Assembly: GCF_034661175.1 (NCBI RefSeq)
Contig: NZ_CP141058.1
Span: forward strand, 868,001 to 932,000
Origin: Nocardioides renjunii
Lineage (GTDB): Bacteria; Actinomycetota; Actinomycetes; Propionibacteriales; Nocardioidaceae
Length of the DNA: 64,000 bases
Direction: 5' to 3'
Positions 8,167 through 16,524 of the stretch are shown in pieces; within the stretch, counting starts at the first letter, position 1, and every line of letters begins with the position of its first letter. The translations under genes and the position numbers were made by a program. The notes beneath the pieces were generated by a model that ran no database searches, was not told the DNA's origin, and saw nothing but the letters and a program-made list of their open reading frames with translations.

Positions 8167-8534
8167 GATGCGGTTCCTTCCGTGGGGTTGTCGCCCTCGT
8201 GGGCGGGGTCGTCGTCGTCCTGCATCCGCGCGAGCACGGCGTCGAGGCGCGAGAAGCGCTCCTCGGCCCGTCGGCGGTAGCGCTCGATCCATCTGGTCAT
8301 GAGGTCGAACACCTCGGCTTCCAGGTGCACCGGCCGCCGTTGCGCCTCCCGGGTCCTGCTCACCAGGCCGGCGTCCTCGAGCACCTTGAGGTGCTTGGAG
8401 ACCGCCTGGAGGCTCACGTCGTAGGGCGCCGCCAGGTCGTTGACGGTGTGGTCGGCCTCGGTGAGGCGGGCCACCATGTCGCGGCGGGTCGGGTCGGCGA
8501 GAGCGGCGAAGACACGGGAGAGCTGGTCGGTCAC
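8163..8534 (-). CDS. ArsR-family winged-helix repressor
   Basis: The 123-residue product is a winged helix-turn-helix protein: VFAALADPTRRDMVARL, then the recognition helix in VSLQAVSKHLKVLEDAGLV. It has no Cys pairs typical of metal-sensing ArsR proteins, so it probably senses something else or acts with its SRPBCC partner. The start is GTG at 8534, with GAAGAAGG upstream. It heads the operon and very likely represses it: two inverted repeats overlap its promoter. Confidence 0.88.
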   Translation of the reverse strand: MTDQLSRVFAALADPTRRDMVARLTEADHTVNDLAAPYDVSLQAVSKHLKVLEDAGLVSRTREAQRRPVHLEAEVFDLMTRWIERYRRRAEERFSRLDAVLARMQDDDDPAHEGDNPTEGTAS

Positions 8535-8545
8535 GGAGCACCTTC

Positions 8546-8608
8546 TTCAACTGATTGGTTGAATAGACGGTAGGCCGCTGGTCCGCTGGTTGTCAACCCT
8601 CGGGTTGA
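8546..8608 (-). promoter_or_regulatory. ArsR operon promoter with two operator palindromes
   Basis: Read on the minus strand, a consensus TTGACA (-35, 8591-8596) is 18 bases from TACCGT (-10, 8567-8572). A palindrome TCAACCC-TC-GGGTTGA (8593-8608) overlaps the -35. A second, TTCAAC-6-GTTGAA (8546-8563), lies just downstream of the -10, around the start of transcription. Both carry the CAAC/GTTG half-site, so a repressor bound here would block the promoter from both sides. Confidence 0.75.
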
Positions 8609-8672
8609 ATACGGGTCCCGACGGCGGCCGGGCGCCGCGGGGCCGGCCGGCGCCCCCGCCTAGGATCGCTGC

Positions 8673-9509
8673 GTGCGCCTGCGGATCGACTGTGCCTACG
8701 ACGGCACCGACTTCTCCGGCTGGGCCGCCCAGCCGGGGCGGAGGACCGTGCAGGCGACCCTGGAGGCGGCCCTCGCCACCGCCCTGCGGCTGCCGGAGCT
8801 GCGGGTCACCGTGGCGGGGCGGACGGACGCAGGGGTGCACGCCCGCGGGCAGGTGACCCACGTCGATGTGGACCGGGAGGTCGTCGAGGCGTCCGCCGGC
8901 CGGTCGACCGATCCGCCGCTGGGGGCCCTGGCCCGCCGGGTCGACGGGATCCTGCCGCCCGACCTGCGCGTACGCCGGGTGCGCGAGGCGCCGGTCGGCT
9001 TCGACGCCCGCTTCTCCGCGACCTGGCGCCGCTACGCCTACCGGATCGCCGACGACCGCGAGCTCGCCGACCCGCTCGTGCGCGGCCACGTGCTGGAGTG
9101 GGGGCGCCGGCTCGACGTCGCCGCGATGAACGAGGCGTCCGCCCCGCTCGTCGGGCTGCGCGACTTCGCCGCCTTCTGCAAGCAGCGCGAGGGCGCCACC
9201 ACCGTGCGGACCCTGCTCGAGCTGGGCTGGAGCCGCGACGCGTCGGGGCTGGTGGTCGGAGCGGTGCGTGCCGACGCCTTCTGCCACAACATGGTGCGGG
9301 CACTGGTCGGCAGCCTCGTCGCGGTCGGCGAGGGACGACAGCCGGCCACCTGGCCGGCCGAGGTGATGGCCGGCCGTCGGCGCGACGCGGGCGTACGCGT
9401 GCTGCACGCCCACGGCCTCACGCTGGAGGAGGTCGGCTACCCCGACGACGACGAGCTGTCCGCGCAGGCCGACCGGGCCCGCGCCCGACGAGAGGCGATC
9501 GATGCCTGA
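8673..9509 (+). CDS. truA: tRNA pseudouridine(38-40) synthase
   Basis: TruA converts uridines 38-40 of the tRNA anticodon arm to pseudouridine. The 278-residue product has the catalytic Asp52 in AGRTDAGVHARGQ, the RRYAYRI strand and the FCHNMVRALVGSLVAVG motif near the C-terminus. The start is GTG at 8673, six bases after a TAGGAT -10 hexamer (8661-8666), so the mRNA is probably leaderless. In many actinobacteria truA follows rplQ directly; here about 3.3 kb of minus-strand genes lie between, although both remain near each other. Confidence 0.95.
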   Translation: MRLRIDCAYDGTDFSGWAAQPGRRTVQATLEAALATALRLPELRVTVAGRTDAGVHARGQVTHVDVDREVVEASAGRSTDPPLGALARRVDGILPPDLRVRRVREAPVGFDARFSATWRRYAYRIADDRELADPLVRGHVLEWGRRLDVAAMNEASAPLVGLRDFAAFCKQREGATTVRTLLELGWSRDASGLVVGAVRADAFCHNMVRALVGSLVAVGEGRQPATWPAEVMAGRRRDAGVRVLHAHGLTLEEVGYPDDDELSAQADRARARREAIDA

Positions 9510-10098
9510 GCACTACTTCTCCGCCGACCCGAGCGTCCCGTTCGAGCGGGAGTCCTTCACCGCCGAGCTGTGGGGCCACGAGCTGACGTTCGACACCGGC
9601 TCGGGCGTGTTCAGCAGGGGCCACCTGGACCACGCGACCGCGGTGCTGTTCCGCGAGCTGGAGCCCCCGGTGCAGGGGCAGTTCCTCGACCTCGGCTGCG
9701 GCTACGGCGTGATCGGCCTGGCCATCGCCGCCGCGGTGCCCCTGTCGTCGGTCATCGGCGTCGACGTCAACGAGCGGGCGCTGCTCCTGGCCAACGACAA
9801 CGCCCGCGCGGCGGGGCTCGACCCCCGCTTCGTGGCCTGCCTGCCCGCGCAGGTGCCCGGCAACCAGGTGTTCGACGAGATCTGGTCGAACCCGCCGATC
9901 CGCATCGGCAAGGAGGCGCTGCACGAGCTGCTCCTCACCTGGCTGCCGCGCCTGGCGCCGGGTGGCCGGATGGTGATGGTGGTCGGCAAGAACCTCGGGG
10001 GCGACTCGCTCCAGCGCTGGCTCACCGAGCAGGGCTGGCCGACCGAGCGGCTGGCCAGCAGCAAGGGCTTCCGCGTGCTGGAGACGCGCCGCGGCTAG
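9502..10098 (+). CDS. RsmC-like class I SAM-dependent methyltransferase
   Basis: The 198-residue product has the SAM-binding motif I DLGCGYGVIGLAIA (about residues 58-71), an acidic end of strand 2 (IGVDVNERAL) and the N6/N2-methyltransferase motif NPPI. Its opening EHYFSADPSVP and TDTGSGVFSRGHLD-like region resemble RsmC, which makes m2G in 16S rRNA; it has about the length of the C-terminal half of E. coli RsmC, as usual for Gram-positive homologues. It overlaps truA by 8 bases, so coupling is likely. Its stop codon shares CTAG with the converging phosphotransferase gene. Confidence 0.85.
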   Translation: MPEHYFSADPSVPFERESFTAELWGHELTFDTGSGVFSRGHLDHATAVLFRELEPPVQGQFLDLGCGYGVIGLAIAAAVPLSSVIGVDVNERALLLANDNARAAGLDPRFVACLPAQVPGNQVFDEIWSNPPIRIGKEALHELLLTWLPRLAPGGRMVMVVGKNLGGDSLQRWLTEQGWPTERLASSKGFRVLETRRG

Positions 10099-11027
10099 GG
10101 CTTGCCGTCGAGGAACATCCGCAGCCGGGTGCGGGTGCTGCCGGGGTCCTGCGGCAGCGCGCCGTTGACCGCGCGGCACACCCAACCCAGCCTCGTCCCG
10201 ATCCGGGCGGCCTCACGCAGGTCGGCGGAAGCCAGGTCGTACGCCGCCTCGTAGGGGCGCAGGTAGGCGTCGAGGTGCGGCCCGAGGTCCTCGGAGTCCT
10301 CCTCGTCGTCCACGCCCCAGGCGATGACGCCCTCGAGCGTGACGGCGAGAGTGAAGAACGGGTGCGAGACGCACGCGTCGCCCCAGTCGTGCAGCAGGTG
10401 CGTGCCGGTGCCGAGGAAGACCTGCCCGTCGTGCAGGTCGTCGTGCTGCACGGTCTCGCGGATGCCGAAGGCGGCGAGGCGGTCGCAGAGGTCCTCGATC
10501 GCGTCGGGGCCCGGCAGCCGGGGGTCGGTGTCGTCGACGGCCGCGAGCAGGTCGGCGTACGCCCCCGGCAGCGTGGGGAGGCGACGGTCCGGCAGGCCGA
10601 GGTCGAGCAGCGCGTCGACGTCGCCCTCGCAGGCGATCTGGATGCGCGCACAGGCCTCGAGCACGTCGTGCCAGCGCTCGAGGCTGCGCTCCTCGGGGAT
10701 GACGTCGCGCAGCCGCGTCCCGGCGTCGGCGAGGAGCATCCACCCGGAGGCGGGGTCGTGTGCGAGCGGCGCCGGCACACGACCGTGCGAGCGGGAGGCG
10801 ACCAGGTCGAGGACCGCGGCCTCGTGGACCATGGCCTCGTCGTTGGCCTTGAACCACACCACGTCGTCGCCGGTCGGGACGCGCATCGCGGTCGACCACC
10901 CGGTGACGTGCGGCTGCGAGACCTCCCCGGTGCGGGACCGGCCCAGCTCGCGCAGCCTCGCGTCGATCCAGGTGTGCGCGGCGGCGAGGAAGGCGGGGTC
11001 CCGCCAGCGCTGCTCGAGAGCGTCCAT
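10095..11027 (-). CDS. Aminoglycoside phosphotransferase (APH)-like kinase
   Basis: The 310-residue product has the protein-kinase-like APH fold. The catalytic loop reads HDDLHDGQVF (family HGDLHxxN with N replaced by Q), and the metal-binding aspartate is in LLHDWGDA. The N-lobe lysine is probably in VVWFKAND. Such proteins phosphorylate small-molecule hydroxyls; calling it a resistance gene is not warranted. It is monocistronic and converges on the methyltransferase gene, sharing a CTAG stop overlap. Confidence 0.8.
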   Translation of the reverse strand: MDALEQRWRDPAFLAAAHTWIDARLRELGRSRTGEVSQPHVTGWSTAMRVPTGDDVVWFKANDEAMVHEAAVLDLVASRSHGRVPAPLAHDPASGWMLLADAGTRLRDVIPEERSLERWHDVLEACARIQIACEGDVDALLDLGLPDRRLPTLPGAYADLLAAVDDTDPRLPGPDAIEDLCDRLAAFGIRETVQHDDLHDGQVFLGTGTHLLHDWGDACVSHPFFTLAVTLEGVIAWGVDDEEDSEDLGPHLDAYLRPYEAAYDLASADLREAARIGTRLGWVCRAVNGALPQDPGSTRTRLRMFLDGKP

Positions 11028-11069
11028 GCCGCATCCAACCGCGCGGGCGGAGCGCCGGACAACGGGATT

Positions 11070-11825
11070 TCAGGCGGGCCGGGTCGCGACGAGGACGCCG
11101 ATCTTGTCGATGCGGTGCTCGGGGTTGTCGAACCGGTCGGACCAGTAGTTGCCGTTGGCGTGGTCCTCGAGGGTGGCGCAGGTCGACACGGTGATCATCG
11201 GCCGGCTGGCGGCCTGCCCCGGCCGACCGGGGACCGGTGCCCGCTGCGCGCGCAGCGACGCCGGCTCACGGAACGACGTCCAGCGGGTGCGCCGGACCTC
11301 GTAGACGTGGACCGTGTCGCCGGTGCGGACCAGGATCCGGTCACCGGGGCGCAGCGAGGGGGACTGGCGCAGGGGAGCGGTCCCGGTGAGCCGGTGGCCG
11401 GTGACGATGAAGTTGCCGACCTCGCCGGGTCCCGTGCCGCCGCGCGGCCCGCGCGGCGAGGCCATCTCGCCCGCGTTCTGCAGCGCGGTGCCGGGCGCGT
11501 CGTCGGGGGAGCCCCGGTAGCGGACGACCGGGAAGTCGCGCAGGCCGATGGCCGGGATGGTGACGAAGGAGCGCCGTGGCTCGGGGCGCTCGGGCTCGGG
11601 CTCGGCGGTCGGGCTCGCGCTGGGACCGGCGGTGGGGGTGCTGCCGGGAGCCGGGGCCTCCGGGGACGCCGGGGCCGCCGGGGGTGCGCTCGTCGTACGC
11701 CGCTCGGCGGGCGACGGCGACGACTCGCGGGTCCCGTCCGCCGCGCAGGACGTCACGGCCGCGGCCACGACCACTGCCACGACCGCGGCGAGGAGGACGC
11801 CGAACCTGCCTGCCACCCGCTCCAC
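11070..11825 (-). CDS. Class E sortase, probable lipoprotein
   Basis: Sortases are surface transpeptidases that attach proteins to the cell wall. The 251-residue product has an N-terminal hydrophobic segment ending in a lipobox-like VTSC, a Pro/Ala/Ser/Thr-rich linker (about 40-90), and the sortase barrel. The catalytic set is visible: His144 in VTGHRL, Cys216 in VSTC and Arg238 in EHRIDK. The start is GTG at 11825; an in-frame GTG at 11816 is possible. An 11-bp inverted repeat covers the start. No substrate with an LAxTG-type motif is encoded nearby. The P450 gene is 35 bases upstream. Confidence 0.85.
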   Translation of the reverse strand: MERVAGRFGVLLAAVVAVVVAAAVTSCAADGTRESSPSPAERRTTSAPPAAPASPEAPAPGSTPTAGPSASPTAEPEPERPEPRRSFVTIPAIGLRDFPVVRYRGSPDDAPGTALQNAGEMASPRGPRGGTGPGEVGNFIVTGHRLTGTAPLRQSPSLRPGDRILVRTGDTVHVYEVRRTRWTSFREPASLRAQRAPVPGRPGQAASRPMITVSTCATLEDHANGNYWSDRFDNPEHRIDKIGVLVATRPA

Positions 11826-11841
11826 GGTACGGAGCGGGTGG
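11813..11841 (-). repeat. Inverted repeat over the sortase start codon
   Basis: CCACCCGCTCC (11813-11823) and GGAGCGGGTGG (11831-11841) form a perfect 11-bp stem with a 7-base loop. It lies 20 bases beyond the P450 stop and includes the sortase GTG. It could be a terminator of the P450 transcript or a structure that sequesters the sortase start. Confidence 0.6.
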
Positions 11842-11860
11842 GCAGCGCGCGGGTGGCCGG

Positions 11861-13105
11861 TCAGCCGAGGTGCACGGGCAGCCGCTCCACGCCGTGGACC
11901 ACGGCGAGCTCGGTGAAGGCGAGGTCGGCGGGGTCGCAGGCCAGCGCGAGGTCGGGGAACCGCTGCGCGAGCGCGACCAGCGCCGTCCGCAGCTCCATCC
12001 GGGCGAGCTCGGCGCCGACGCAGCGGTGCAGGCCGTGCCCGAAGGCGAGGGTGCCCGCGGCGGCGGTCGTCGGGTCGAAGCGGGCGGGGTCGACGTGGCG
12101 GGCCGGGTCGCGCCCCGCGCCGGTGAGGGAGACGACGACGATGTCGCCCTCGCGGACCGTGCGGTCCCCGACGCGCAGCTCGCGGCGGGCCACGCGGGGG
12201 AAGGCGACCTGCACCGGGCACACGAAGCGCAGCAGCTCCTCGACGACGAGGTCGACCTCGCGCGGGTCGCCGCGGCGGAGCACCTGCCACGACTCGGGGT
12301 GCTGCAGCAGCACCCACGTGCCGAGGGAGAGCATGCTGGCGCTGGTCTCGTAGCCGCCCAGGAAGACGCCGTCGGCGAGGCCGCCGAGCTCCACGTCGTC
12401 GAAGTCCGCTCCGTGGTCGGCGACCATCCGCGACATGATCCCGTCGGGGAGGTAGGGGTCCCGGCGCTCGGTGGCGACGAGGTCGATGAGGAACTGCCGG
12501 GTCCCGGCGGCGGTGTCGAAGATGCCGGCGCCGGCGTCGCGGAGGTCGAAGCGTGCCGCGCCCTGGCGCCGGAAGGCCTGCCGGTCGACGTCGGGCATGC
12601 CGAGCAGGTCGCAGATCACGCCGAAGGGCACCTGGAAGCCGAAGCGCTCGACCAGGTCGACCTCGGGGCCGTGGGCGGCCATGTCGTCGAGCGCGGCGCC
12701 GACCACCCGGTCGATGTCGTCCTGCAGCTCGGCCAGCCGCCGACGGGTGAAGTAGGGGGTGAGGACCTGGCGCAGCCGACCGTGGTCGGGCTGGTCGGTC
12801 ATCCCGAGACCGCCGATCCGCTCGGCGGGTGCGCGGTCCTGCCGGCCGATGAGGGCACGCACGTCGTTGGCGAAGGCGTCGGAGTCCGCGAGCACGGACC
12901 GGGCGACGTCGTAGCCGGTGACGAGCCAGACGCGGGTGCCGAGCAGCCGCGCGAGCTGGACCACGTCGCCCTCGCGCCGGCTCTCCTCCAGCCGCGGCAC
13001 CGGATCCACGCCGTCGCGCTGCAGCGGGTAGCGGATGCTCGCCGGCACCCGGCGGGCCGACGAGACGGCCACCCGGAGGGCCGCACGGCGCAGGGAGACT
13101 GGCAT
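11861..13105 (-). CDS. Cytochrome P450
   Basis: P450s are haem monooxygenases that need separate ferredoxin and reductase partners. The 414-residue product shows the haem-ligand loop FGHGLHRCVGAELAR with Cys362, an I-helix GGYETSAS and the K-helix EELLRF (ExxR). The ATG at 13105 gives MPVSLRRAA; an in-frame ATG at 13141 would add 12 residues. No ferredoxin gene is adjacent. It runs divergently from the aldo/keto reductase gene and upstream of the sortase gene. The substrate cannot be told from sequence. Confidence 0.9.
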   Translation of the reverse strand: MPVSLRRAALRVAVSSARRVPASIRYPLQRDGVDPVPRLEESRREGDVVQLARLLGTRVWLVTGYDVARSVLADSDAFANDVRALIGRQDRAPAERIGGLGMTDQPDHGRLRQVLTPYFTRRRLAELQDDIDRVVGAALDDMAAHGPEVDLVERFGFQVPFGVICDLLGMPDVDRQAFRRQGAARFDLRDAGAGIFDTAAGTRQFLIDLVATERRDPYLPDGIMSRMVADHGADFDDVELGGLADGVFLGGYETSASMLSLGTWVLLQHPESWQVLRRGDPREVDLVVEELLRFVCPVQVAFPRVARRELRVGDRTVREGDIVVVSLTGAGRDPARHVDPARFDPTTAAAGTLAFGHGLHRCVGAELARMELRTALVALAQRFPDLALACDPADLAFTELAVVHGVERLPVHLG

Positions 13106-13203
13106 GGGGCAAGTCAACCGTGTCGCGGCGCCTCGTGCCATCAGGCATGACCCCGAGTCGCGCTCGGGGAGACCCCCGACCCCGGACCCGGCAGGATGGG
13201 GCC

Positions 13204-14238
13204 ATGGCCTACGAAGCAGCGGAGAACAGGTACGACGACGCCACGGGCATGCACTACCGCGCCTCCGGGAGGAGCGGCCTCAAGCTGCCGGCCATCTCGC
13301 TGGGGCTGTGGCAGAACTTCGGCACGGACCGGTCCGAGGAGACGCAGCGGGCGATCCTGCGGCGCGCCTTCGACCGCGGGGTGACCCACTTCGACCTGGC
13401 CAACAACTACGGACCGCCCTACGGCCGCGCCGAGGAGAACTTCGGCCGCTACCTCAAGGACGACTTCAAGCCCTACCGCGACGAGCTGGTCATCTCGACG
13501 AAGGCCGGCTGGGACATGTGGCCCGGCCCCTACGGCCAGGGCGGCGGGTCGCGGAAGTACGTCCTCGCCTCGCTCGTCCAGTCGCTCGAGAGGCTCGGCC
13601 TCGACTACGTCGACATCTTCTACAGCCACCGCTTCGACCCGGAGACGCCCGTCGAGGAGACGATGATGGCGCTCGACGCCGCGGTCCGGTCGGGGCGGGC
13701 GCTCTACGTCGGCATCTCCTCCTACTCCGCGGCGCGCACGCGCGAGGCGGCCGCCATCGCCCGCGACCTCGGCACGCCGCTGCTGATCCACCAGCCGTCG
13801 TACTCGCTGCTCAACCGGTGGATCGAGGGCGGCCTGCTCGACGAGCTCGAGCAGCAGGGCATGGGCTGCATCGTGTTCAGCGCGCTGGCGCAGGGCCTGC
13901 TCACCGACCGCTACCTCGACGGCGTCCCGGAGGACTCGCGCGCCGCGCGCGCCGACTCGACCATGACCGGTCTGGACGACGACGTGCTCGAGCGGGTGCG
14001 CGCGCTCGACGGCATCGCCCGGAGCCGCGGCCAGGAGCTCGCCCAGCTCGCGCTGCAGTGGGTGCTGCGTGACGAGCGCGTCACCAGCGCGGTGATCGGC
14101 GCCTCCAGCGTGGAGCAGCTCGACACCAATCTCGACGCGCTCTCCGGGCCGCCGCTCACCGGCGTGGACCGCGCCGAGATCGACCGCTACGCCGTCGAGT
14201 CGGGGATCAACCTCTGGGCGAAGCAGACGGAGCAGTGA
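13204..14238 (+). CDS. Aldo/keto reductase, YghZ (L-glyceraldehyde 3-phosphate reductase) type
   Basis: The 344-residue TIM-barrel product is close to the AKR14/YghZ group, which reduces L-glyceraldehyde 3-phosphate and other aldehydes with NADPH. The catalytic tetrad can be read: Asp in HFDLANNYGPPYG with the Tyr of the same stretch, Lys in VISTKAG and His in FYSHRFDP. NADPH-contact residues lie in AVIGASSVEQLD. The ATG at 13204 follows CAGGAT (13192-13197) by six bases, so it is probably leaderless. The stop overlaps the start of the next gene (GTGA). Confidence 0.9.
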   Translation: MAYEAAENRYDDATGMHYRASGRSGLKLPAISLGLWQNFGTDRSEETQRAILRRAFDRGVTHFDLANNYGPPYGRAEENFGRYLKDDFKPYRDELVISTKAGWDMWPGPYGQGGGSRKYVLASLVQSLERLGLDYVDIFYSHRFDPETPVEETMMALDAAVRSGRALYVGISSYSAARTREAAAIARDLGTPLLIHQPSYSLLNRWIEGGLLDELEQQGMGCIVFSALAQGLLTDRYLDGVPEDSRAARADSTMTGLDDDVLERVRALDGIARSRGQELAQLALQWVLRDERVTSAVIGASSVEQLDTNLDALSGPPLTGVDRAEIDRYAVESGINLWAKQTEQ

Positions 14239-15614
14239 GCGCGAGCGCTCCCACCCGGGTGCTCGTGCTGGGTGCCGACGCGGCCGGCATGTCGGCGGCC
14301 CACCAGGCGCTGCGCACTGCGCGCCGGACGGGGCGCGAGCTCGCCGTCACCGTGCTCGACAAGGGCACCCACACGTCCTACAGCGCCTGCGGGATCCCCT
14401 ACTGGATGGCCGGGGACGTCGGCAGCGGCGACGACCTGGTGGCCCGCACCGCGGACGAGCACCGCGAGGCGGGGATCGACCTGCGCCTCGGCGTCGAGGT
14501 GGTCGCCGCCGACCTGGCCGCTCGGACGGTCACCACCGCCGACGGCGAGCGGGTGGCCTACGACGAGCTCGTCGTCGCCACGGGGGCCCCGGCCTCCGTG
14601 CCCGACTGGGCGCTCGGACCCGACGGCGCGTGCTGGGACGGCATCGGCGTCGTCAAGACGCTGGACGACGGGGCGGCGTGGCGGGAGCGGTTCGCCGCTG
14701 CCGGCGACGGCGCGCACGTCGTCGTGGTCGGTGCCGGCTACGTCGGCGTGGAGGTCGCCGAAGCGGCCATGCGGCACGGCTTCGGCGTCACCGTCCTCAC
14801 CCGCGGCCGCGGCATGTCGATGCTCGAGGACGAGCTGGCCGAGCGCGTGGACCTGGCCCTGTGCGAGGCGGGCGCGGAGGTGGTGCTCGGCGTCGAGGTG
14901 ACCGGTGTCGACGTCGTCGACGGCCGGGTGGCCGGGGTGCAGTGGGAGGGCGGCAGCCGGGAGGCCGACCTGGTGGTGGTGGCGATCGGCGTGCGCCCCG
15001 CGACGGGCTTCCTCGCGGGCAACGGCGTCGAGATGGCCGACAACGGCGCGCTGCGACCCGACCCCCACGGTCGGGTGGCCGAGCACCTCTGGGCGGCGGG
15101 CGACTGCTGCGAGGTGCGCCGCCGCATCGACGACACGTGGGTGTTCCGCCCGCTCGGGACCCATGCCGCCAAGCACGGCCGGGCGCTCGGCGACAGCCTC
15201 GCCGGGGGCACCCTCTCCTTCGACGGCATGGTCGACTCCTCCATCACCCGCTTCGCCCTCGGCGAGGTCTACCTCGAGATCGCCCGGACCGGGCTGTCAC
15301 GACGCGACGCCGAGGCGGCCGGGCTCGACCCGGTGGCGCTGCTCACCGAGGGCACGACCGCGAGCGGCTACATGCCCGAGGCCGAGCCGATCGCCATCTG
15401 GGTGATGGCCGACCGGTCGTCGCGACGGCTGCTCGGCGTGCAGGTCGTCGGGGGCCACGGCGCCGGCAAGCGGGTCGACGCGGCGGCCGCCGTGCTCTGG
15501 GCCGGTGGCACCGTGGACGACCTGGCCTGGATGGACCTGGCCTACGCGCCCCCCTTCGCGACGGCCTGGGAGGTCCTGCAGATCGCGGCGCGCCGGGTCG
15601 CCGAGCGGCTCTGA
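14235..15614 (+). CDS. FAD-dependent oxidoreductase, CoA-disulfide reductase-like
   Basis: The 459-residue product is a class III pyridine nucleotide-disulfide oxidoreductase. It has an FAD motif GADAAGMSAAHQA, the single-cysteine active site SYSACGIPYW (family SFxxCGxPY), an NAD(P) motif GAGYVGVEVAEAA, the second FAD motif LWAAGDC and a C-terminal dimerisation domain. Relatives reduce CoA disulfide, persulfides or act as NADH oxidases. The GTG start overlaps the aldo/keto reductase stop, so the two are co-translated, suggesting shared redox detoxification (inference). Confidence 0.88.
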   Translation: MSASAPTRVLVLGADAAGMSAAHQALRTARRTGRELAVTVLDKGTHTSYSACGIPYWMAGDVGSGDDLVARTADEHREAGIDLRLGVEVVAADLAARTVTTADGERVAYDELVVATGAPASVPDWALGPDGACWDGIGVVKTLDDGAAWRERFAAAGDGAHVVVVGAGYVGVEVAEAAMRHGFGVTVLTRGRGMSMLEDELAERVDLALCEAGAEVVLGVEVTGVDVVDGRVAGVQWEGGSREADLVVVAIGVRPATGFLAGNGVEMADNGALRPDPHGRVAEHLWAAGDCCEVRRRIDDTWVFRPLGTHAAKHGRALGDSLAGGTLSFDGMVDSSITRFALGEVYLEIARTGLSRRDAEAAGLDPVALLTEGTTASGYMPEAEPIAIWVMADRSSRRLLGVQVVGGHGAGKRVDAAAAVLWAGGTVDDLAWMDLAYAPPFATAWEVLQIAARRVAERL

Positions 15615-15657
15615 GATCGAGGGGCGCCGCGGCGCCCGGCTCGGCGAGGATGGCGCC

Positions 15658-16392
15658 ATGCACCTCGAGATCGTCACCCTCGCCGCGCGCCCGGACCTCA
15701 GGGACACCTTCTGGGACATGGAGACGTCGTGGCCGGAGTTCATGAAGCACGACCCGATCGGCAACGCCTACTACGACGCCCTCGACGCGTTCGACGAGTT
15801 CGTGCTGGTCTGCCTCGACGAGACGGGCCGGCAGGTCGCGAAGGCGCACTCGGTGCCCTTCCGGCTCGGTGACGGCGAGCTCCCGGACGCCGGCTGGGAC
15901 GGCGCCATCCAGGACGCGTTGTTGACCCGGCTCCGCGGGGAGGAGCCGGACGTCGTGTCGGCCGTCGAGATCGCCGTCGAGCCGGCCCTCCAGGGCGCGG
16001 GCCTCTCCGGGCGCATCGTCGCCGCGCTGCGCGACAACGCTGGCCGGCTGGGCTTCCGCGAGCTGGTGGCGCCGGTGCGGCCCAACGGCAAGACCGACGT
16101 TCGCGAGCCGATGGCGGCGTACGCCGCCCGCACCCGCGACGACGGGCTGCCGGTCGACCCCTGGCTGCGCGTCCACGTGCGCGCGGGCGGTCGCATCGAC
16201 CGCGTGGCGCCCCGCTCGATGGTCATCCCGGGCACGGTCGCGGAGTGGCGCGCGTGGACCGGCCTGCCCTTCGACCGGACGGGGCCGGTGGAGGTGCCGG
16301 GCGCGCTGGCGCCGGTGCTGTGCGACGCCGAGCACGGCACGGCGACGTACGTCGAGCCGAACGTCTGGGTCCGGCACCCGACGGGCGCCTGA
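15658..16392 (+). CDS. GNAT-like N-acetyltransferase
   Basis: The 244-residue product has a GNAT core: AVEIAVEPALQGAGLSGRIVAALRDNA matches the acetyl-CoA-binding region with a QGxGLS pyrophosphate loop. The rest is poorly conserved, and the substrate is unknown. The ATG at 15658 follows GAGGAT (15646-15651) by six bases, suggesting a leaderless transcript separate from the flavoprotein gene 43 bases upstream. Confidence 0.75.
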   Translation: MHLEIVTLAARPDLRDTFWDMETSWPEFMKHDPIGNAYYDALDAFDEFVLVCLDETGRQVAKAHSVPFRLGDGELPDAGWDGAIQDALLTRLRGEEPDVVSAVEIAVEPALQGAGLSGRIVAALRDNAGRLGFRELVAPVRPNGKTDVREPMAAYAARTRDDGLPVDPWLRVHVRAGGRIDRVAPRSMVIPGTVAEWRAWTGLPFDRTGPVEVPGALAPVLCDAEHGTATYVEPNVWVRHPTGA

Positions 16393-16413
16393 CCTGCCTC
16401 CGGGAAAGGACGC

Positions 16414-16431
16414 ACCCCCTCCCTAGGGGGT
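16414..16431 (+). terminator. Short hairpin after the GNAT gene
   Basis: ACCCCCT and AGGGGGT (16414-16420 with 16425-16431) form a 7-bp stem with a CCCT loop, 21 bases after the GNAT stop. It is followed by CTCG and no T-run, so terminator function is plausible but weak. The remaining 93 bases before the protease gene show only a GAGGAG ribosome-binding site. Confidence 0.45.
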
Positions 16432-16524
16432 CTCGCCACCCCGCCGGGCCCGACCTACGTTGGGTCGACCACCCGTTCCGCCCGGCCGCTCCCGGCGACC
16501 GGGAACATCTCGAGGAGACCCCCT

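Noticed and set aside
10095..11027. Antibiotic resistance gene (aminoglycoside phosphotransferase)
   Set aside because: APH-fold kinases are broad; the catalytic loop is HDDLHDGQ and no resistance context exists, so no resistance call is made.
11826..13205. Long Arg-rich minus-strand open frame upstream of the sortase
   Set aside because: It is antisense-frame shadow of the P450 gene; composition is dominated by Arg, Ala, Gly and Pro and has no domain. Only the part from 11825 downward is the sortase.
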